From the NCBI GenBank assembly GCA_023055355.1, contig JALJCS010000029.1:1116001-1180000 (forward strand): a DNA stretch of 64,000 bases, written 5' to 3'. Below the pieces are notes generated by a model. The model saw only the letters and a program-made list of their open reading frames with translations, was not told the origin of the DNA and made no database searches. A program made the position numbers and the translations under genes. The stretch is from Agelaius tricolor (taxonomy: Eukaryota; Chordata; Aves; Passeriformes; Icteridae). Below, one piece after another: positions 11,896 through 24,641 of this stretch (position 1 is its first letter; the number at the start of each line of letters is the position of its first letter).

Positions 11896-14800
11896 GCACA
11901 ACAGCCTGATGTAACTATTCTCTCACAACTTATCAGGTAAGTAGCTGAAGATCCATTTCTAACAGAGAATACAGGAGAGAATCCAGTCTGAGCACAGGTT
12001 AATATCCTCCTGGGAACTACCTAGGCTGTGTTTAGAAACCTACTCAGAGATGCTCCAAGGACATCTCTCCTGAGTCCTAATTTTTGTATAATAAAGTATT
12101 TCTCACACTGTCCTCTCTCTCAGTGGGCAAAGACTCAACTTCATTACCTTCTACATATGCAAATCTCTTCTTTAGTCACCTCTCTTCCCACTTGCTCAAC
12201 ATCTACATAGCCACTCCAGCAACCGATTTCTTCCTCCCACCCTCAGCTTCCTGAATCTCTGGCCATGTTCCTCATGTTCTTGTCTTCCCAATGTTTCATC
12301 CTCTGAGGTCCCTGTGATATCATGGCTGTTGAATCACATACTACAGTTTTTGGGCTCCAACTGCTCGAGACAATGACTGTGCCTTCCTAAAGGATTTGGA
12401 TTATAAATCACAAAGAGAGAAGTCTGATAAAGCAAGGAAACAGGGAATACATACATTTAAAGTATAGGACGACACAAAAGGAAGACAAATGTCTGTATCA
12501 GTGTCTTCTATAGTTCTGCCCACACAACCTTCAAGATGGCTCTATTAGGGGTTACTGAAAGAAAATAAACCATTCCCTACCAGCTTCTTCCTGACAATTT
12601 TTTGTCTCCCATCCCTTCTCCTCCTCCAGTAAACTCTTTCCAAAAGAGCTGTCAGTTGAAGGGGATTCTTTCCCTTCCTACAAGTGGGTGCTGCTTCCTC
12701 TCTCCTTCTCCCGCCCCCCTGCACCTCTCCTCTAAATTTAAATCACCTGTCATAAAATTCAAAAAAATAAAACTACCTTGTTTCTGTACATAAAAACACA
12801 TACCTGAGATAGCTCCTTCAGAATAGCTGCTGCTCTGCACTACCCTAGAGAACCTATGGACTATCTGCACCTTCAAACAGGTGAGCACTGACATATAGAG
12901 CCATTTCAGGGCTACAATACAACAACTGCATGTTTTACTAGCAGGAGATAAAAGTGACAAACAGACCCAATCTCACAGTCAGGTTCAAACAAAATTCAGC
13001 ATACAAAACCAACCCACTTAATCAGATACACTTAGAAGTCCATTAGAATTCAGTGTACACAGCTGCCAGCAGCTGCAGGTGGCCAGGAACACACTGGAAA
13101 CGGCTGCTCACTGCAGAGCAATTCACCCCAGGAGTGCTCATCCAAAGATTTTCTGCAAAGGATAGGACTAAGGGTGCCAGAGGAAAGCAGACAATACTAC
13201 AGACCCATTTCTCTCTAAAATCAAATTGTCAATTATTCTATCAGATAACAATAATAACAACTACTCCGATATTTTATCTTATAAAAAAGATAATAAAGCT
13301 GTCTCTTTTTGCACAAGAGAAGTATCCATGAAGCAAAACGTCAAAAGCCATCACAATTTCAGAGAGAAGTTTTCCATTTAAGGACGGACTAGAGCAATAC
13401 ACACTTCTCCTATACATGAAGGCATTAGAAGGCTCAAGACTGCCAATTATTTTATTGTGTCCACAAAAGATCAAAGAATCCTCTTGTAAAATCAGTTGGT
13501 GATTCATTAGCATCTCATCTTCTAACTGAACTATAAGAAAAAAAAAACCTAAATTATTAAAAATCTGACAGAAGAAAGCAAAAGTTCAGTATAGTCTCTA
13601 TTCCCATTGAAACTCACGGGGAAACATTGATAGGCATTTCACATACCCAGCTTTGCACTTGATCATTCTTTAAAGGCCTGTAAGAACCATAAATATATAA
13701 CCATATAGCGATACACTAGACAGGATGCTGAGGTACCAAAAAGTGCATCACAAATACTGACCCTTCATTTCACTGTCAGGATTATGACTACTGTCAGTAG
13801 CCTAAAGCAAGTTTAAATTATAATTTAGGGATCCTGTAAGAGCTCTCCTGAGGCTCTGCAATGTCCAGCTGAGAGGTAAAAGGTGACCACACATAGCTCT
13901 TGTACAGGGAAATAACCCTAAAAAATGTGAATTATCCCTTTAGGATGAGTAATTCTGAAATGCACAGCATCAGGACCTCGTTCTTCCATTCCAACTCAAC
14001 TATTTAACAAACTCACATAAACTCACTTTTAATGGAACTGGCGCACAGGAGGGGAAACAGGACAACTCAACACCAACACCCACAAAACAAGAGAGCCTCG
14101 AGATCAAGCATCCACTTGCTACAACCATACCAAGACCACAGGAACAGGGTTTTTGGCACCAAGACCACTGTCAGGAGACCCTTGAACCCCACAGCTTCCA
14201 CCTGCCGCAACTGCTGCTATTCGCACCAGGACCTTCATGAATGAAACTACCTCAGGGCAGTGGGGAAGGGCCTAACTTCCCTCAACACGAAGCCTCAGGG
14301 CCACCAAGCCTCAGGGCTACCCAGCCAGGAGCCTTGCCCTATTGGGGCCACACAAATGCCCAACAGGCCCCCTGGGGCAAGGGACCCTTATGAGGGTGGA
14401 ACGCGCAGAACACAGCGCACCACTGCGCCTTACAGGGTACACTGGAGTACCTGCACCCACACCCTCTGATACAGTCGCCACGGCCACCAACACCCAATCC
14501 GAAGACGGGGTGAGACGCCCCCTCCCCTAACTAGGCCAATAGGAGGCAGGGGCGCGAGGCATGGGGCCAATCGGCAGGCGTGAGTGCCCCCCCCTCCCTC
14601 ATACCGCCCGCTTCCCGCCGCCGCGCCCCCCCCATCCTCCCCCGCCTAAGGGCAGCGGTGCCATCAGCCCCTCGTGTGAGAGCGCCCGGCGGCCAGCCGG
14701 TCCCAACCACTGAGCGCCGACGAGGGACACGGGCGGGCCGCCAGGGCAGTCGCTGAGTGGACGGGACGGGCCGGGCCAGTCGCCGAAGGAGGGGGAGCTG

Positions 14801-15036
14801 GGCAGAGCGCGGTGCGAGCGGCCCAGAATTATGGTGGAGAGATGAGACCCCCCTCCCCCCGGCAGTGCTGGGGAGGCAAAACATGGCTCCGGCACCCTCC
14901 CCCCCCCGCCGCTCAGGTGCCGGGGTCCGGACCGTACTACGTAGGGAGGGGGGAACAAGGGTGGGGACACCCCCTTCTTCCCGTGTCCGGGGCGGGTGGG
15001 GGATCCCGGCTAGGGTGGGGGGAAAGCGGACTGTAC

Positions 15037-15156
15037 CTCTCCCGCGGGGTGTGGGGGGAAGGGAATGAGTACGCCCTACTTCCTCTTCCCCCCCCCACTG
15101 GCGGGAGCGAACGGTTTATCCCGGCCCTGCACCGCCAGCTCTGGGCGCCATCTTGG
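15037..15156 (-). other. PRDM10: Candidate alternative PRDM10 first exon (1b) with YY1 motif
   Basis: On the minus strand CCAAGATGGCGC (15145-15156) matches the YY1 motif in the orientation commonly seen just downstream of start sites. About 110 bases on is a donor GAGAG|GTACAGT at 15037. Together these suggest a second start site, without proof. Confidence 0.35.
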
Positions 15157-15247
15157 ATGCGACTAAAACAACAAGTCTAAAACCCCCGGCGGGTCCCCGC
15201 GGCGTCCCCGGGCCGCGCTGCCCTCCCGGACCGTCCCATCGCGTTAC

Positions 15248-15370
15248 CTGAGGGGGTCCCGTGTGGGCGCCGAGCCCCGGCCGCTGCCGCCGGCCCTGCG
15301 GCGGCCTCGAACCCCCCCACCTGTCCTCACCTCACAATGGTAGCTGCAGAGCGGGAGGGGGGGGGGGGGG
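15248..15370 (-). other. PRDM10: Candidate PRDM10 non-coding first exon (1a)
   Basis: The donor CTCAG|GTAACG at 15248 is canonical and lies downstream of a minus-strand CCAATCAGC box. The 5' end is estimated from the usual CCAAT-to-start distance. Other donor-like sites (GTGAGGACAG and ACAG|GTGGGG) lie within the same stretch. Confidence 0.45.
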
Positions 15371-15570
15371 GTGTGGGTGGTGGCCCAGGCCTCATTACCA
15401 TAATCTGCCTGGCAACAGGCCGCGGCGTCGCGTGCTGATTGGCTGAAACTCCTCCGCCAGCCACGGTGGGGCACAGAATTCCCCAAGGAAAGGCTTAGAG
15501 CGCCCAGGTCAGGGGGCTGAGGCGCCGGGGGGAGGGGGGGGCTGGGACGACACACACCCCGATCCGCAGG

Positions 15571-15619
15571 AGGGGAGGGGAGGGGAGGGGAGGGGAGCGG
15601 GGGGGGGGGGGGGGGGGGG
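15571..15619 (+). repeat. GGGGA tandem repeat and poly-G run, G-quadruplex prone
   Basis: Five or more GGGGA units followed by a 21-base G run. Similar G runs occur at 15357-15371 and 15796-15811. Four or more G tracts with one-base loops fit the G-quadruplex pattern. Long G runs are also prone to assembly error. Confidence 0.85.
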
Positions 15620-15772
15620 AATGTCTTCTGCCCAGGTTTTTACTCTCACCTTCGGCTGCTGGCCGCCAATCAGAGCCCCTCTCTCATCCCCGCCAGGGAT
15701 ATCCTCGCCAATCAGAGCGCGCTTTTCATCGCGGCGCTCCGCCCCCGCACTGAGGGTGTGGGCGCCGCCAGC

Positions 15773-15786
15773 AGTGCCCCCTGCTG
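15773..15786 (-). promoter_or_regulatory. CTCF-like motif 1
   Basis: The minus strand reads CAGCAGGGGGCACT, matching the CTCF core CASYAGRKGGCRSY at all 14 positions. Confidence 0.6.
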
Positions 15787-15820
15787 TGGGGTGGCGGGGG
15801 GGGGGGGGGGGAGGGGGGCG

Positions 15821-15840
15821 CCGCGCGCCCCCTGGTGGCA
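15821..15840 (-). promoter_or_regulatory. CTCF-like motif 2
   Basis: The minus strand reads TGCCACCAGGGGGCGCGCGG. It matches the CTCF core at 13 of 14 positions, in the same orientation as motif 1 about 50 bp away. Confidence 0.6.
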
Positions 15841-18800
15841 GGAAGGGGCAGGGCGGCGACACCTGCGACGTCCCACACTCCGAATTTTCCCGGACAGATA
15901 GGACCGGGCCCATTCCCCGCTCCCTTCTGGATAAGGAGGTGACTCCCAAACTTCTCGTGAAATCCCATCCGCAATGCTCTGCAGCCCCTTCAGCGCTATC
16001 TGGCAGGCCCTTGGAGCATAGTTACCTAAAATTGTGTCAAAACCAGTGGATTCCACTGGAATTTTACTTAAAGCTGAAATGTGAGCTATTAATATCTGTT
16101 GAAGGTCAACCCATGAGAAAATGCCCACTAAAGGGCTCCTTCTGCCTAAAACGTCCCTAAATAGTGCTCTAACAATTTTTTTCATGGTACATGTGTGTGA
16201 GTCCTAAATGTCTGCTCAAAGAAGGATAATACTCTTGTTCAAAAATGTAACTAATTGGTCATTCCAGTGTGGTTACTGCCATATTTGTGTTTAGTATTTA
16301 TCTATTTGTATTATGGTGGCAAGGAAAAACATCCCTTTCTTATCACTCATTTGCCATTAGCGCACACTCGGGTAGCTCTTTAATCAAGTAGCACAGTAGA
16401 TACTTAAGCCAGACAATCCCTGTGTTTAGGGCCTTTTCGTTTTATTCTAAATGGCTTCATGGACTGTGTGTAAACCACTGTTCACTGCAGTGTGGGCAGC
16501 TACAGATCCCTCAATGGGCCATTGTGGCCAACTGACCAAAGCCCAGGAGGACAGATAGGGGAAATTTGGGTTAAATATTAATCATTACTTTTACAGAACT
16601 GGTTTTGCTCAGTCTCTGTGCTGGGAGACCAGTGAGAGGGTCAGATCTTGGTGCCATTAAATGTAACTCTCCATTAGGTCTGTCTTTTTAAAACCTGGAC
16701 TAGTCTTTTAAATTAAGAGCTGCTGTTGTAAATTGAAATCATCCCCTGTTGTAATGACCCCCTTCCAAGAGCAATCAAAATTTCAAAAACAGCCCAGAGA
16801 TACAAATTTTCTAAATTGTGTTTATGAACTTGATATTAAAATGTTAGATATGGGTTTTAAACCTCAAGTCAGCAGAAATAGTTTAATTTAGAAGTTTGTT
16901 CATTTTTTTCCCCCTAACTATACTTCTTTACATCTCTGGGCAGTTATCTTAATTTAAATTGTGGGAGTCATGGAGCCAGTTTATTTCTCTGTCCCATAGA
17001 ACCAGCTTCAATTTCATTATACTGTACTGAAACTTCAGGACAGCAAGGAAACACATAAAAGCAATCAAAACTGCTTTATTTCTTATAAATTTTAAAACCT
17101 GCATGTGTTACTTTTTTTAAAAAAATCAAAGTGTATTTTTATTTACGTTTTCCAAAAGTCTCCCTAACATTTTTGAAGACTTGGTGGCTCTACCACAAGA
17201 GCTGTAGCCCCATGGTGGAATACAGAACAGTGCCCTTTCCTGAAACAGGGCTCACATTGAAAGTCATTCCACAGGTAATTTTTTTTCCCTTTGTAGTCAA
17301 ATTAGTGCAAGTTTGCTGTGGATGCACCAAAGCTGCCAGATGCTGGTCTGATTCATACCCTGCAGTATCCGGCATCTGATGTAATGCCTATTGTAATTCC
17401 CACATTTGATGTGTTGTTTCTGATGTTCCAGCACAGGCTTCGTTTCCCCCACAGCCTTGTGCTGGCAGAGAGAGAGGCCTTCACGTGAGGTTAATTTATT
17501 TATTTCTAATCTGCATAGTTCAAGGGTACTGCATGAAATACCCCTCTTCACCTCCAGTCTGGAAGGTGCTGTAACCCTCCTGAAAATCCTCCTTTCCCTG
17601 CTCAGCTCCCAGGCCATCAGATCCATGTCTCCATCCCTGCATCATCTCATTTGGATGCTGCTGCTGCAGCAATTTCTCTCATCTGACAGAAACCAGTTCT
17701 GCCTCTTCCCTCTGGTGACTCGAACGTTAATTTCTCCACTAGTTCCCAGATGGAAGCAAGTGTACTGACTGGCTTCTCCCCCCTTTTCAGATTCCAGGTA
17801 GAAAAGCACACTGGAACTCCACCCCATTTAATTTACTCATGAATATCTTTCTGCCCTCTTTTCCTTGGACCTCCTCACCCCTTCCTTTCACCCAGAAAAA
17901 CCACTCCTAAGTCTCTGCCATAAAAAGAAGCCTCCCATACCTGGACCCTACTCCCTAAAGCTGCTCCCCAAGCCTCTCTCAGACCCCTAGACAGATTTTC
18001 TGGTTTTTCCCATCCATATGGACATTTCAGGTTTTGTTTGGGTTATTGGGTTTTTCTCCATGACATAATCCCATTTTGAGGAACATATAGATTAAATATG
18101 ACAAAGAAAAATGCTCAAGTGCTCTAAACTCATTTGAGTTATAGAAGCAGCCACTGCCTTCCTGGTCCTGGTGACCTTCCAGTCTCATTCTGTGCATGAC
18201 AAGTAGGTACTTAGGTCTAGATTCCTAAATTAAACTGCACATGGAATTGGGCTGTGCTTTGTGGCGCCCACTTCCCACCCTCATGCAAGTCAGCAGCTGG
18301 CTGTGATTTAAAACTCCAATTGAGAAGATGGAAGAACTTTAGCTCTGTCCCTGTGTCTGTTACAACCTGCTAAATTATAATGCAACTGAAATGTAATTAC
18401 TTTTCCATCCCGCACAGAGAATACAAAATATAAATTCACTAGTTTAGAGTAAGCCACAATAAATTTAATTAAAATGGCCTCATGTAAAACACATACAAGT
18501 ACAATAAAGTTATTTTATTTTGGTTCTCAGGATCACTCCTCCCCCCAAAAATTAGTCTGTTTTTTTTAAACATGCTGAATTAACCCCTTTAACTGCAAGA
18601 AAAAAAATGACTAAAACAAGTTTGAGGGTGTTGTAATAGTATCTACATCAACTCACAAATTTAAATTTTATTTTAAATGAAAAACATACCATAGCTGAAG
18701 CATTCACCTCATGCATTCACTATTGGCTCTCTTTTTGCCTGGTTTGTACCCAACCAAGTGGCATTTCTCTTCCAATGAGAAATTGTGCCTCCAAAGAGGC

Positions 18801-21800
18801 ACAAAAATAAGTCAGGAAACAACTTGCATAATCACCCCGCCCCCCAATCCCCCTAATATTCACTGGTCATTTGGTAAAAGATACAGCAAGTTTTAGGAAA
18901 AGGCAGCTTTTCAGTTCACTGAAAATCTATTTAGCAAAGCTCTGCTGGGGTGTTGGGATAGGAAAAGTAAGTCCTGATGCCAAAATGCCTGCAGAGAAAA
19001 TATTTTGCCCCTCACACACCAACATCTCCCTGACTCCATTAGAACAATATTTATAAAGGCAGCTGCTGCTCCTGATGATGCCTTGACATCCCATGGTTTT
19101 AAGGAGACAAATCAACTGGGAGCTTGGCATATCATAGCTTTTGCTGAAAACTGTCTCTTTGCAAGATTCTGCAGGGTTAGAAAGGGATTTTTCCTTCTTG
19201 TGCTCAGCTGCTCCTGTGGAGCCCCAGCCTGTCCTCAGGCAGCATGTCGTGGTTCCAGTCAGTCCAGTTTAGGCAAGAACAGTAACTCCAGTGCAACCCA
19301 GTTCTTCTCTGCATTGCCAGACTTGTTCATTCTTGGAGCATTTCCCAGAAATCTGTGCTGGACAGATGTAGTTCACTTTCAAATCCAGGTCAGCTACTTC
19401 TTTAGCTGGATTACTGTTAATTTAGTGCACACATTTCTTCTCTGGGAAGGATCTCAGCTACCATGATCCTGACAGCCCTAAACTGCCAGCACCCAACACT
19501 ACCGGCTGATTTCCCACTGGAGTTCAGATGTCTCCATGACCCAGCCCTGGTTGTGTAGAAGCATTGTCATTAGTAGGAAATGATTTGTGCATCAACTGCA
19601 AAGTAAACACAGAGGGTGTTTGGGTTTCCTTTCCATTAATCAGGCCAGAATGACTCAGGAAACTCTCCACGCTTTTTGATATTTATGAGTTCACTAGAAA
19701 GCTAAATAAAGGTTTAATAGTCTCTATTAAAATTATTACTCTATTTAAAATTATAAAATTATTAAAATTATAGCGCATTATACAAGATTTCTAATTTTTC
19801 CAGAAGATTTGTCTCCAGCACTGGGAAAGGATTTGATTCAGCTTTTGACAGCCTTTTTCAAAATGTGGTGATGACAGTCAGCTTTCCTCCACCTCTGTCA
19901 GGAAAGAAGGGACCTTCAGAGATCTTCCTCCTGCTTCTGCATACATTTGGTAGATGAATAAAAGGGGCAACATAAAACCACATTCAGTGATAACTTATGG
20001 TAGATGTTTAGACAACAGCCACATTTTCTTTTAAAAAATTGTATTTTGAGATTTAATTTAGTACATGTACTAACTCTAGACTCTTGTTTATCTTGGCTTT
20101 TTATAGAAGAGCTAAAAGTAAGTCTCCTAGCTGGGAAAACTCTGTATCCTTTTTCAGGATGTATAAAGATAAAAATATTTTTCTGTCAGATGGTCAGTCT
20201 TTCTCCTTCTGCAGAAGTTAGAAATTAGAAGTCTGACCTGATGGATGTAGGAGCTCGCAGAGGGTTTCCAAGCTACCAAATCCTCTCTGTCACAGACACC
20301 TCAGTACATAACTTGGGCAGGCTTTCCCTGGTGAGAAACTGAGATGTTTATTCTTGCAGTTTTGAACAAGAAACTAAAAACATCATTGAAGACAAGTTGC
20401 TTCTTTTTTCTAAAGTCTATTTCTACTTATTTCATGCCTTTTAAGTAGGGTCTTTATCCTTACCCACAGTGTTTACTCTCCTGATGTGTTTATAGACAGC
20501 AATCACATCCTCACTGAGGTTTGTTTTGTCAGACTACACAAACCATGTTTCTTTTGTTTCCTGCTGTCTAGCACATTCCTCATTCCCAGCTGTCTACCGA
20601 GCCCTTCTGCTCTAGTGGGGCAACAGGGCTTTTACAGAGAAGATTTCATTACAGATGATGCAGTTCTAGAAAGTGATTGATTTTTAAGGGCAAAAAACAT
20701 CCCCTGGGATAGCTCCAGCTCTTATCTAAATGTCTGGATGTCCAAGCTTGTGGAAATACTCACCAGTTCCCATTCCATCCTTCAGCACCTATAGAAGATA
20801 ACTAAGGTTCATCTAGAGATGACATCCAGAGAGCATTCAAAAATACAGATCAGCAGGCAAGTTCAAGAGGACAAGGCAGACCTGAGTCCAAAATTAGAAT
20901 CAAATTTGCATGTCATGATGGAGGCTGGTAATGAAAGTAAGACAAAATCCATTAGTAACTTACCTAATCTACAGCAATAGCACAGATTCAAGATCCATAG
21001 CCAGTTGCAGTTGATACTAAGCTAAAACCCAAGACTCCTCTAGAATTACTCAGACAAGAAGCAATGGCCCTAAACTTGGCTTAAGTAGGACTCCTGGGCT
21101 TGGGTCAGGGGGGATAGTCCCAAGTGAAGCTGTTTAGGATCAGGAGGATTTATTAGTGGCCTCTGAAGTCTTACTTAGTGGTGTACTGCTGCTCAGGTGT
21201 TAAAGGTAGATCTTAGGCCTGATTTAGCCATGGGTTCTTGGAGAAGTTGGTTTTGGCTTTTTTTTCATAAAGGTATAAATCGAGTCGGTCTTAAATCTAA
21301 TATTTGTATTATTACCCTATTTGTTAACAGCTTATAGGACTGGTGCACAAAAAAGAAAATACAGTTGTGGTTGGATTTTTTTTCCCTTAATTTCAAGCCT
21401 TTACTTACCATGGTCTTAGGTTATTCTTTAATTTTTTATCATAACATTTTAAAAATTAGGTCTTTGGAAAGAAAAACACTGCTGACATTATCTTACAGCA
21501 TTCTGAGATTTTAAGAAACCCCCCTTATGGGCGGCCTGTGGGTGGGGTTGTGTTGTCACCACTTGGGGACTGGGGTTTCCTGTGTGAGTTCTGACCGTGC
21601 AGCAGGTGCTGTCTGAGCAGACCCTAGGACTGGTGTCATTTTGGACTACATTCAAAGTATTTTTGCAGCATGGTTCTTTGCAGTCGGATGTGTCCTTCAA
21701 GAGGGTAGTTGTCTGGGTAGAAGAGAAATGTTTGTTTAGTGAGTGATTAGCTTAAAAGGAGGGAATGTTTTCCAACTTAACTGAGTTGGAAGTTAAGTAT

Positions 21801-23169
21801 ATTCCACCCACACTGTAGACAGGTATATGAATACCTTTGAAAACACCTGGTTTAGGAGAACAGGAGGAATCAAATGGAGCAAGTGCCAGGATTTTGCCAG
21901 GGAGTTAAGGCTGCCTTATCTCTGAAGCTGATAAAAACCAAATGATATCATTCCAGACAGCCATTAAGATTGAAGCTGCGGCCTCTGCCTCGGTGAAGAT
22001 GGCTACAAATAAGAAACTTCTGTAGTCACACAGACAGGAAAAACATAAGATTATGCTGTTCAGGGGGAAAGCACAGACCTGCCCAGAGCAGGGAATGCTG
22101 TCAGGGCTTCTGCTGTGCTTCAGTCAAACACTGGAGGAAGGATGCAGATACCGTAGCCTGGGAAGAAATAACAAATTTGCTTCCCCAAAATCTTTTAGTG
22201 AACAGAACATAACCTTTTGAGCTAGTCTTTTTTCAGGAAATAATCTTCATTGTCAAAGTTCAGGTGATGTTATCCAGGTGCACCCAAATGTTATGTATTC
22301 CAGGTGTGCCCAGGCACCTGGCAAGCCTGACCCAAAACAAAAGTGCTTTTTTTCAAAGCAGCAGATTTACATGGTTAAGTTAGGACAGGACTTTGCATTT
22401 CTCTGTTATTATGGAATTGTTAAACTGTTGCTTTGAATTCCTGTAACTCCAGCCTGCACATAGTGGAAAAATTCCAGATTTGCTTGCCTGAGCATGAGGC
22501 TGCAGTTCACAATAGAAGATTTGCTGCAGTTCCAGCTGATAGCGCGGTGTGTCCTGCATCATGTTGGGTTTGCTCTGCCTGCTCTGCCTTCATTTTGCAG
22601 GGATCCCCCTGGAGACTTGTTTCCAGAGTTTTGCTGTTAGAATACAACTGGTATTTCACAGGGCTCTTAAATCTGTTTACTTGGGAAGACTGTCTCTAAA
22701 GCCAGTATACCCCACTGGGAGCTCAGGCAGGATCTGGACTCTTCAAGTTTATCAAAAGAGCCCAGACATTGATCCCTAATTTCCAAAATGTGCTGCTTAG
22801 TACATTTGCCTGAATAATAGAGCATGGTAATAGCAATGGCACTTCTCAAGGCAAATGTTGAGTATTTTTAATCAAGAAACTTGGCAGCTGCAGGCCCAGT
22901 CCCTCAGAAGCTGATTTTTACACTGAAATGTTGTTGCCACTGTAGTAAGATTATCTTGAAAGTTATTCTTATAATTGCTGAGGTATTCAGGAAGGCAAAG
23001 AACAGGAATAGGCCTAAGATGACAAGGTCATTTTTCACTACTTGGATCAGTTTAATATGGGCTGAATCAATCTCTCTGGCAAGTTCTGTTTCACTCAAGA
23101 ATACCCTAAAAGTTGAATGAGCTGCTTCACATCTTAGTGGTTCTCCTCAACCTCAAAAGGTTGTAAATG

Positions 23170-23340
23170 CACAGAGAAGCTGTGGCTGCCCCATCCCTGG
23201 AAGTGTTTATGGCCATGTTGGATGCTCCATGTTGGAGCAACCTGGTCTAGTGGAAGGTCTCCCCTGCCCATGGAAGGGGTGGAATGAGATGGGCTTTGAG
23301 GTCCCCTTTCAATCCAAAACATTCTGGGATTCTGTGATTT
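23170..23340 (+). repeat. CR1 LINE 3' end
   Basis: Typical CR1 3' segment: AGAAGCTGTGGCTGCCCCAT, then TGGAGCAACCTGGTCTAGTG, then CCCATGGAAGGGGTGGAATG, ending ATTCTGGGATTCTGTGATT. 5'-truncated like most genomic CR1 copies. Confidence 0.9.
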
Positions 23341-24147
23341 CCTGTATTCTTCTTTGCACTGAATTCCACATCCTGGCTCCCCTTTTCTGCTCTTTCCTCA
23401 TTAATTCCCTGCAGAACTTTTAGGAACTGTGCTGGTGATGCTGTTTCTCTTTTTTTCCCATCACTTACCTAGTTTTATTTTTACCTGCTCACTTCCTCTT
23501 TTAGTGTAGAAAAAAGTATTTAAAAACTCTTATTTAATTTAGTATAGAGCAACTGTAACATAGCAAAACCACACAGAAGGTGTAATGAAGACTAAATGTC
23601 AATTCAATATTTTTGTGACACCTGCTGGGAATTTATCTCCTTTCAAAGTTTTTCTCCAGGTTTTATTTCACAGCTGACATGTTGGTTGATAACAGAAATA
23701 TGAAATAAAAAGGAATGAAAGAGCCCTCTGCTGTACAGAATACTGACTTCTCTTGGCGTGGAACACTCAATAGTGAATCATGCAATTGTTAAAAAGCTAT
23801 TGACAAACATTGGAGTTGAAGGTGGCAAAAAGACATAATGTGCCATATTTTTCCTTCCCTGACTTTAAAGAAACATCTTCCCAACAAAGACAACAACTTA
23901 CCTAGCCATAAACTCATTTGAATCTTATTTTTCATTGCTGTACTTCTTGGATTCTCCTTTGGTAAATTATTTCCTGCCCCATGCCAGATGCTGTTTCCAT
24001 TCACAATGAAGTAACAGTCCTCTGTGAGTGATATCATAGTACCATACCACAGTCCTTATTGTGACTTCTCAAACTTACCACACTGAAATATGTTCTTTGT
24101 TGATTGTTTGGGGACTTTCAGATCTAGGGTTTGACTGAAGTCAGTCT

Positions 24148-24194
<47 letters not shown>
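24148..24194 (+). repeat. (AAC)n microsatellite
   Basis: About 15 perfect AAC units. They encode the poly-threonine seen in one chance ORF. Confidence 0.97.
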
Positions 24195-24567
24195 GAGAGA
24201 ACAGAGCCTGGAGAAATTGGACAGTTTGCAATATGCAAGAAAAACATGGAAACAAAAAGAAGGGCAAAACCAAAAAGTTTGACTCATTGATACATTCTTG
24301 TACTGACAGAGGGAAAGCTTGAAATAAGTCTTGTGTAAGTCATTGTTTTTTAGGTTTTGAGGTGGTACAAATATTTAATTACTGACCCTGCCAAGAGATC
24401 TACCCATGTGCTTTTTCTAGATGATCCAGCTGATGCTGGATCAGTACATGGTGCTGGCCAGGGGAACACCTGGCTTGGGGGCTGCTCCCATTTTACCACC
24501 TCACATGTGCTTCCTGGCCAGAGCTCTGCACCCATGTGCCAAAGGAAGTGTATCCAAATACAAATAA

Positions 24568-24641
24568 TTTCTATTCTATTTCTATTTTCTATTCTATTCT
24601 AGTCTATTTCTATTTCTAATTTCTATTTCTATTCTATTTCT
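24568..24641 (+). repeat. TTCTA/TTTCTA simple repeat
   Basis: Interrupted pentamer and hexamer units of TTCTA and TTTCTA. Confidence 0.9.

Larger units (their letters stand above)
6038..15247 (-). other. PRDM10: PRDM10 5' UTR intron
   Basis: About 9.2 kb between the leader/start exon and the candidate first exon. ORFs here (for example 10153-10473 minus, 106 codons) have no recognised similarity and are of a length expected by chance. It includes a palindromic pair of octamer motifs at 6960-6980 and a weak CR1-like remnant near 11.8 kb. Human PRDM10 has extra non-coding leader exons; none could be placed here with confidence. Confidence 0.6.
14500..15960 (-). promoter_or_regulatory. PRDM10: PRDM10 CpG-island promoter
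   Basis: A GC-rich, CpG-dense block in otherwise AT-rich DNA. CCAAT boxes occur at 14536-14540, 14567-14571, 15666-15670 and 15708-15712 (plus orientation) and 15438-15442 (minus orientation). The minus CCAAT lies about 190 bases before a good minus-strand donor, CTCAG|GTAACG at 15248, so a first non-coding exon of roughly 15248-15370 is inferred. No TATA box was seen. Plus-oriented CCAAT boxes would suit divergent transcription as well. The exact start site is not determined. Confidence 0.75.

Noticed and set aside
14531..16185. Many overlapping ORFs of 100-180 codons on both strands
   Set aside because: They arise from the stop-poor CpG island and are rich in Pro, Gly and Arg homopolymers. 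No conserved protein was recognised.
19005..19466. 153-codon plus-strand ORF
   Set aside because: It has no recognisable domain and no splice support; judged a chance ORF in intergenic DNA.
21488..21700. Cysteine-rich 70-codon minus-strand ORF resembling a small secreted peptide
   Set aside because: It starts at TTG with no signal peptide, and the cysteine spacing fits no family I know.
24131..24322. ORF with a poly-threonine run
   Set aside because: The run is the translation of the AAC microsatellite.
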